DNA of 64,000 nt from Pseudomonadota bacterium. GTDB taxonomy: Bacteria > Pseudomonadota > Alphaproteobacteria > Rhizobiales > Beijerinckiaceae. The stretch spans positions 41,771-105,770 of the forward strand of contig JAEWKH010000056.1 in assembly GCA_023386155.1 (NCBI GenBank), read 5' to 3'. The notes under the pieces are model-generated. The model was not told the origin of the DNA. It saw nothing but the letters and a program-made list of their open reading frames with translations, and ran no database searches. Position numbers and translations under genes: made by a program. This document shows, one piece after another, positions 58,864 to 64,000 of this stretch (its first letter is position 1; every line of letters begins with the position of its first letter).

Positions 58864-61572
58864 GTGTACCAGTCCCGGGACGGCGCCAGTGTTTTCGACA
58901 TCTGGATCGACGCTGTCGAGGCGCCGGGGAGTGCCGCTGACCCTGATGCATCCATTGTCTTCCCCGACAAGGACATTCTCTTCACTGCAGATTTCAAGAG
59001 ATCCGGAACCGATCTCCTGCTGACGAGGCAGGAGACGACGGCCGTCATCCTCGACTACTTCAGAGGCGACCGGCGTCCGAACATCATGACGCCTGAAGGC
59101 GCCAGCCTGACGGGAGAGACGGTCGAGGCGCTGGCAGGATCGCACTCGCAAGGACAATATGCCCAGCTCTCGGGGCAGACTCCGGTTACCGCTCCCATCG
59201 GGCGGGTCGAGAAGGTATCGGGAACGGCAACGGTCCTGCGCAACGGGGTCTCAGTCACCTTGCAGACCGGCGACACCGTGGCCAAAGGGGATGTCGTTCA
59301 AACGGGATCGAGTTCTTCATTGACGATCAAGTTCAATGACGGAACGGTCTTCAGCCTGTCTGCCAGCGCCCGGATGGTGCTGAACGATATGGTCTATGCT
59401 GCGGATTCGAGCTCGAACTCTGCATTGTTCACCCTCGTCCAGGGGCTCATCGGGTTCGTCGCGGGCCGCATTGCCAAGACCGGCGACCTCAAGGTCGATA
59501 CCCCCGTTGCTACCATGGCGATCAGGGGAACGGCCGTACAGGCGGAGATTGCTGCCTTCAGCGGCGCCACGCGTTTCTCGCTTCTCACGGAACCCGATGG
59601 AACTGTCGGCTCGTTCCTCCTTCTCGACAGGAGCGATCCGTCTCGCGTGATCACCTCGGTGTCGGATGCGCGCGTCTCGACGCTGCTCACGCCAGTGGCC
59701 GGTTCCGAGCCGCGCATCACGCAGGTCGCGAAGACCGGGGACGACATTCGGGGCGAAGGCGACTTTGTCCGCGATCTCTTTCAGGTGTTCGCCCCAGAGC
59801 CCCGCCAGAGGAGGGGCAGCAGCGATTTCGAGGATGGGCCGATCATTCCGGCCCATCTGCTCCAGCCGATCGATACGCCCGATCCGTCGCAATTCGCGAT
59901 CGCCATGCCGGGGAGCGGCCGCGTGGCCCTGCGCGGCCAAGTGCTTCCCGAGCTTACATCCGCTCCTGCACCGATTTTCGGCAATGCCGTGGAGGATGGC
60001 CCGCTCGCACGGCTCGATGCGTTGCCGGATGGCGCTCGGTTAGAAGGCGTAGGTCTTCCGTTCCTGATCGTGCCGGCCTCGTTGCCGCCCGGCGTGCGCT
60101 ACCTCGAAGGCTCGCGGACTTTCCTTTTAAATCCATCCCATGCCGCCTATCAGCATCTGGGAAGAGGCGAAACCGAGACTGTCACGGTCGATTATCTGTT
60201 GCTGGTTGACGAGGGCACCCGAGTCCCAGCTTCGATCTCCTGGACGATCGTCGGCCGGAACGACGCTCCGATTGCCATGGGCGATCGGATCGGCAATGTG
60301 GACGAGAGCGGGCGCAGGGTTCTGGCCGTGCGCGCAAACGATCGCGATGTCGACGGCGACACGCTCAAGATCGTTCATTGGACAGCCCCGCTCGAAGGCT
60401 CCGTCTTTCGCGATGCGTCGGGACATCTTGTTTTCGATCCTGGCGACGACTTCCGGGCCCTCAGCTTCGGCGAGACCGCAACGGTGACTTTTTCATATAC
60501 GCTCTCCGATAGCAAAGGAGGGAGCGATACGGCGGATGTCACCCTGCAGATCCGCGGGACAGGGACATTTTCAGCACCTCTTGCATCCGCTTCGAGCGAT
60601 GCCCTGCTCGGGTTCAACAACCAACCGGTCTCGCTCACCCTCGGCGCACCGTCGGCGACGACAGCCGCAACCGCTGATCTGGATCTCATCATCGGCCTCG
60701 GCCCGGTCCTGCAGCCGCAGATGAACATCCTTTACCTCGTCGATATCTCAGGCAGCACGTCGGCTCCGTTCGTGGGAGTTCCGGTCGGCGATCTCAACGG
60801 CGATGGGCGGGCCGATACCATTCTCGACGCGGAGATCGCGGGCCTGATCGCACTGACCGAGCGGATCAGAGGAATCGGCTTCTCGCCTTCCGATGTCACG
60901 GTCACGGTGATCCCGTTCAACGGCAGCGCCGATCCGGCCGACGCTGCGGCCGGGGGCAGCGTGAATGCGGTGACATTCAGCCTCGGAGCCGTCGGGGAGG
61001 AGTCGATCGCGAGCCATCTGAGAGGGTTGAATTCAGGCGGGGCCACGAACTTTGCGGATGCCCTGCGAGCCGCCAACGCCAGGCTGCAGGCCTTGGACCA
61101 GGGCGGAGAGCAGAACTTCCTGTACTTTCTCTCCGATGGCGACGGGCAAGGTCCGATCAATGCCGAGCTCGCGACGTTGAACGATGTCTACAGGACGAAG
61201 ATCACGGCTCTCGGAATCGGCCGGAATGCGAGCCTGTCCCAGCTGGATGACATCGACAACACGGGCGGAGCCTCGCTTTTGATCGCGCCGGACCAGATCG
61301 ATGTCACTGTGCTCGGAGCACCGCTTCGAAGCGGCACGATCGCTGACCTCGACGTCTTCGTGAACGGATCCGAGATTCTCGGGATCGGCCCCGAGGATCT
61401 TGTCCCGGTACCGGGCGGGTTCGCCCTCGATGCGTCCATCGGCGGCCTGCAGCGGCTCATCGGCGATGGGAATACGGTAACGGCGAAGGTCACTTTCGCA
61501 AGCCAGGAAGTGCTCACGACGGAGCTGACCATCGCAGGCGCTCTGCCCCGCTCCGCCGACTTCATTCTGTGA
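58864..61572 (+). CDS. FecR, cadherin-like and VWA domain protein (GTG start)
   Basis: This is a 902-residue protein without an N-terminal signal peptide. The N-terminal 110 residues (DILFTADFKRSGTDLLLTRQ) resemble the leader part of type I secreted surface proteins. A FecR domain follows (about 118-235, VEKVSGTATVLRNGVSVTLQ). Then a linker, a cadherin/VCBS-like module (about 470-570, GRNDAPIAMGDRIGNVDESG) and a VWA domain (about 617-830) with MIDAS DISGSTS at Asp627 are seen. The start is a GTG; no ATG is available near it. It is followed 66 bases later by a CHASE2 adenylate cyclase, a recurring pairing in Hyphomicrobiales, suggesting a shared surface-signalling role. Confidence 0.85.
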   Translation: MYQSRDGASVFDIWIDAVEAPGSAADPDASIVFPDKDILFTADFKRSGTDLLLTRQETTAVILDYFRGDRRPNIMTPEGASLTGETVEALAGSHSQGQYAQLSGQTPVTAPIGRVEKVSGTATVLRNGVSVTLQTGDTVAKGDVVQTGSSSSLTIKFNDGTVFSLSASARMVLNDMVYAADSSSNSALFTLVQGLIGFVAGRIAKTGDLKVDTPVATMAIRGTAVQAEIAAFSGATRFSLLTEPDGTVGSFLLLDRSDPSRVITSVSDARVSTLLTPVAGSEPRITQVAKTGDDIRGEGDFVRDLFQVFAPEPRQRRGSSDFEDGPIIPAHLLQPIDTPDPSQFAIAMPGSGRVALRGQVLPELTSAPAPIFGNAVEDGPLARLDALPDGARLEGVGLPFLIVPASLPPGVRYLEGSRTFLLNPSHAAYQHLGRGETETVTVDYLLLVDEGTRVPASISWTIVGRNDAPIAMGDRIGNVDESGRRVLAVRANDRDVDGDTLKIVHWTAPLEGSVFRDASGHLVFDPGDDFRALSFGETATVTFSYTLSDSKGGSDTADVTLQIRGTGTFSAPLASASSDALLGFNNQPVSLTLGAPSATTAATADLDLIIGLGPVLQPQMNILYLVDISGSTSAPFVGVPVGDLNGDGRADTILDAEIAGLIALTERIRGIGFSPSDVTVTVIPFNGSADPADAAAGGSVNAVTFSLGAVGEESIASHLRGLNSGGATNFADALRAANARLQALDQGGEQNFLYFLSDGDGQGPINAELATLNDVYRTKITALGIGRNASLSQLDDIDNTGGASLLIAPDQIDVTVLGAPLRSGTIADLDVFVNGSEILGIGPEDLVPVPGGFALDASIGGLQRLIGDGNTVTAKVTFASQEVLTTELTIAGALPRSADFIL

Positions 61573-61638
61573 GGCAACGATGCTCCGGTCCGGGAATGCC
61601 CTCGCCCCCCTCTCCGAGCGCCGGCCGAGGGGATCGCC

Positions 61639-63819
61639 GTGACGGGGATCCTGAAGGGACTGCGCCGCTTCGGGATCGGGCGGATCGTGGGTCTCCTGCT
61701 TCTGGTCGGCTTCCTTGCCCTGCGGGTCTGGGATCCCAGGCCGGTCGAGGCGCTGCGCCAGAAGTCCTTCGATATCTACCAGCTCATGCATCCGCGCGAG
61801 GGGCGGCCGGATCTTGTCGGGATCGTCGACATCGACGAGCGGAGTCTGCTGGCCCTGGGGCAATGGCCGTGGCCGCGAACGGTCATGGCCGACATGGTCT
61901 CGAAGATCACCGGGCTCGGCGGCACCGTCATCGGCTTCGACGTGCTGTTTCCCGAGCCGGATCGCAGCTCTCCCGAGGTCGCGGCCACGACGTTCCAGGG
62001 CCTGGACGATGCGACACGGGAAAGGCTCCGGCGCCTTCCCAGCAACGATGCCGTCTTCGCCGATGCGATCCGGGCGTCCCGGGTCGTTCTCGGCCAGTCG
62101 GGGTATCGCGTCTCGGGAGCGGCCGCAATCGCCCGGCCGGCGGCGCAGACGCCCATCGCCACCCTCGGTCCGGATCCGCGTGCCTTCCTGGTCGACTTTC
62201 CGCACCTGCTGCGGAACCTTCCCGTTCTGGACGAGGCGGCTCGGGGACACGGCCTTTTCTCGATCGGCCCCGAGGCGGACGGCACCGTCCGCCGCATCCC
62301 GGTCGTGGCGGTGGCCAACCAGGATGTGGTTCCGTCGCTCTCCCTCGAAATGCTCCGGGTGGCCACGGGAGCAGGGGGCATCCTCATCAAGACGGACGCG
62401 AGCGGCGTGCGGAGCGTCAGCGTGGACGTTTACGAGATTCCCACGGACGGCAAGGGGAGGATCTGGCTCCATTTCTCGAACCCGGATCTCGACAAGTACA
62501 TCTCCGCCATCGACCTCCTGCAGGGCCGTGTTCCCGCCGACCGCATCGCCGGAAAGATGGTCCTGATCGGGACCTCCGCGGCCGGGCTTCTCGACCTCAA
62601 GGTGACGCCGATTCATCCGACGCTTCCCGGGGTCGAGCTCCATGCGCAGTTCCTGGAAAGCGTCCTGACGGGGGCGACCCTCAGCCGGCCCAGCTACACG
62701 GCCGTCATCGAGATTGTCCTGGCGGCGGTGCTGAGCCTGGTCGTCATCGCGCTGGCCCCCAAGGTGAGTGCGGGCCCGCTCTTCCTGCTCGGCGGCACGA
62801 TCGCGGCTCTCACCCTGAGCCTGTCGTGGTATTGCTTCCTGTCCCTCAACGTCCTGATCGACTACACCTTCCCACTCGCCTCGAGCTTCCTCGTCTATGC
62901 GGTCCTGATCTGCACAAACTACATGACGGTGTCCGCGGACCGCCGCTGGATCCGGTCGGCGTTCAGCCAGTATCTCTCGCCCGATCTGGTGGAGCAGCTC
63001 GCGCATTCGCCCGAAAGGCTGACGCTGGGCGGGGAGCAGCGCGAGCTGACCGTGCTGTTTTCGGACATCCGCGGCTTCACGGCCGTCTCGGAAGCATACA
63101 AGGACGACCCCCAGGGGCTGACGGCCCTGATCAACCGCCTCTTCACGCCGCTGACCAAGGATATCGTGAGGCACCATGGGACGATCGACAAATACATGGG
63201 CGATGCCATCATGTCGTTCTGGAACGCCCCGCTTCCCGATCCGTCGCATGAGGCGCATGCCTGCGAGGCCGCGCTGACGATGCAGGAGAGCCTTAAGGCC
63301 CTCAACGACCGGCGCGAGGCCGAGGACGGGCGCCCGGTAGCGCCCCTGCGGATCGGGATCGGCCTGAACACCGGGCAATGCGTCGTCGGGAACTTCGGCT
63401 CCGACCAGCATTTCAACTATTCCGTCCTGGGCGATCCGGTCAATCTGGCGTCCCGCCTGGAGGGGCTCACGAAGGAATACGGCGTCCCGATCATCATCGG
63501 GGAGAGGACCGCCCAGGCGGTCCGTTCCCGGTTCGCCGTTCTCGAGCTCGATCGCCTGCAGGTCAGGGGCAAGCAGGAGCCCGAGCGCATCTTCGCCCTG
63601 CTGGGCCGCGCAGACGCGGCCGCCGATCCCGGCTTTCTCGCGTTGGCGGTGCGAAACGACGCCATGCTCGCGGCCTACCGCCGCCGGGACTGGTCGCAGG
63701 CGCTCGAGACGATCCTTCTCTGCCGGGAGGCGGGCAAGGATTTCGGGCTCGACACGTACTACGATTTCTACATCCGCCAGATCCGCCACCAGATCGATTC
63801 CCCGGCCTCGTCCAAGTGA
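61639..63819 (+). CDS. CHASE2 domain adenylate cyclase (GTG start)
   Basis: This is a 726-residue membrane protein. An N-terminal helix (about 13-32) leads to an extracytoplasmic CHASE2 sensor domain (about 35-345, IVDIDERSLLALGQWPWPR). Three membrane helices (about 353-440) and a class III cyclase domain (about 465-650) follow. Metal ligands Asp476 (FSDIRGFT) and Asp522, Lys518 (DKYMGDAIM) and SVLGDPVNLASRLEG support adenylate cyclase activity. GTG 61639 is preceded by GAGGGGA. It is the partner of the FecR/VWA protein upstream. A 13-base tandem repeat covers its stop codon. Confidence 0.92.
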   Translation: MTGILKGLRRFGIGRIVGLLLLVGFLALRVWDPRPVEALRQKSFDIYQLMHPREGRPDLVGIVDIDERSLLALGQWPWPRTVMADMVSKITGLGGTVIGFDVLFPEPDRSSPEVAATTFQGLDDATRERLRRLPSNDAVFADAIRASRVVLGQSGYRVSGAAAIARPAAQTPIATLGPDPRAFLVDFPHLLRNLPVLDEAARGHGLFSIGPEADGTVRRIPVVAVANQDVVPSLSLEMLRVATGAGGILIKTDASGVRSVSVDVYEIPTDGKGRIWLHFSNPDLDKYISAIDLLQGRVPADRIAGKMVLIGTSAAGLLDLKVTPIHPTLPGVELHAQFLESVLTGATLSRPSYTAVIEIVLAAVLSLVVIALAPKVSAGPLFLLGGTIAALTLSLSWYCFLSLNVLIDYTFPLASSFLVYAVLICTNYMTVSADRRWIRSAFSQYLSPDLVEQLAHSPERLTLGGEQRELTVLFSDIRGFTAVSEAYKDDPQGLTALINRLFTPLTKDIVRHHGTIDKYMGDAIMSFWNAPLPDPSHEAHACEAALTMQESLKALNDRREAEDGRPVAPLRIGIGLNTGQCVVGNFGSDQHFNYSVLGDPVNLASRLEGLTKEYGVPIIIGERTAQAVRSRFAVLELDRLQVRGKQEPERIFALLGRADAAADPGFLALAVRNDAMLAAYRRRDWSQALETILLCREAGKDFGLDTYYDFYIRQIRHQIDSPASSK

Positions 63820-63859
63820 CGGGGCCAAGTGGTGGGGCCAAGTGGTGGTGCCAAGTGAT
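63808..63859. repeat. 13-base tandem repeat at the end of the cyclase gene
   Basis: Four imperfect copies of GGGGCCAAGTGGT (63808-63820, 63821-63833, 63834-63846, 63847-63859) run in tandem. The first covers the cyclase stop codon TGA at 63817-63819. Confidence 0.85.
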
Positions 63860-63879
63860 GGGCCAGCCGCGCCCGCCGG

Positions 63880-64000
63880 ATGGAATCCCTGTCGACGATC
63901 GCCGACCGGATCAACGTCGCCCACCGCAAGACCCTCCTGCACTGGGGGCCCAGGGTGACGATCCCCGGCGGCTATGCGGGGGCGAAGATCGCCTTCAACC
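63880..64000 (+). CDS. Start of an unidentified CDS, 3'-truncated by the window edge
   Basis: An open frame from ATG 63880 runs to the edge (40 codons), beginning MESLSTIADRIN and continuing TLLHWGPRVTIPGGYAG. Almost all third codon positions are G or C, as expected for coding DNA here. A stop at 63856-63858 bounds the frame upstream. No clear ribosome site is seen and I do not recognise the protein. Confidence 0.5.
   Translation, partial: MESLSTIADRINVAHRKTLLHWGPRVTIPGGYAGAKIAFN

Noticed and set aside
61033..63942. 969-residue minus-strand open frame
   Set aside because: It runs opposite the VWA end and the whole CHASE2 cyclase; composition is Arg/Asp/Gly-rich as expected from antisense of GC-rich coding DNA.

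Overview
The window is high-GC (about 62-65%) alphaproteobacterial chromosome. Gene content points to the Hyphomicrobiales, most likely a Methylobacteriaceae relative such as Microvirga or Methylobacterium: DUF1236-type exported proteins, an ECF sigma/anti-sigma pair with a GGAAT-N17-CGTT promoter, a FecR/VWA protein paired with a CHASE2 cyclase, a MarR homologue resembling LdtR, and short palindromic intergenic repeats. The genus is an inference. No rRNA, tRNA, CRISPR array, IS element or prophage was recognised.

Layout. 1-1290: the 3' part of a dihydrolipoamide dehydrogenase. 1389-7116 (minus): a four-gene signalling operon, namely a periplasmic Leu/Ile/Val-type binding protein, a two-receiver hybrid histidine kinase, a single-domain receiver and a receiver-adenylate cyclase, with no transporter genes. 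7452-9455: a subtilisin-like exported protease with a Gly/Asn-rich segment. 9844-13007: a stress-type module of two DUF1236-like proteins flanking an ECF sigma factor and its anti-sigma factor, followed by a LuxR-type regulator. 13175-17321: a GntR regulator divergent from three hydroxyproline catabolic genes. 17400-22438: a proline-rich small protein, a GH2 enzyme and two GH1-like enzymes.

22463-36022 (minus): a surface-glycan locus with a beta-propeller protein, two pyruvyltransferase-family proteins, GalE, two GT4 and two large GT2-type glycosyltransferases, a membrane-anchored protein and a methyltransferase, several joined by 1-4 base overlaps. 36195-40395 (minus): an RTX repeat protein with its type I exporter (HlyD- and PrtD-like), then a divergent MarR regulator with a 12-bp-arm palindrome, and a small alpha/beta hydrolase.

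42165-45333: homogentisate catabolism (hmgA, fahA) with a divergent MarR regulator and operator. 45866-57333: a branched-chain-amino-acid-type ABC importer (with fused permease-ATPase), an IclR regulator and a catabolic set (SDR, tandem EthD, KSTD-like flavoprotein, Old Yellow Enzyme, divergent metallo-beta-lactamase-fold protein). Four copies of a GCGAAYGCRTTCGC-like palindrome precede the importer, the SDR and the flavoprotein, which suggests one IclR regulon for an unknown substrate. 57492-58421: an EamA exporter. 58501-58715: an RTX remnant with frameshifts. 58864-63819: the FecR/cadherin-like/VWA protein and the CHASE2 adenylate cyclase. 63880-64000: the start of an unidentified CDS.
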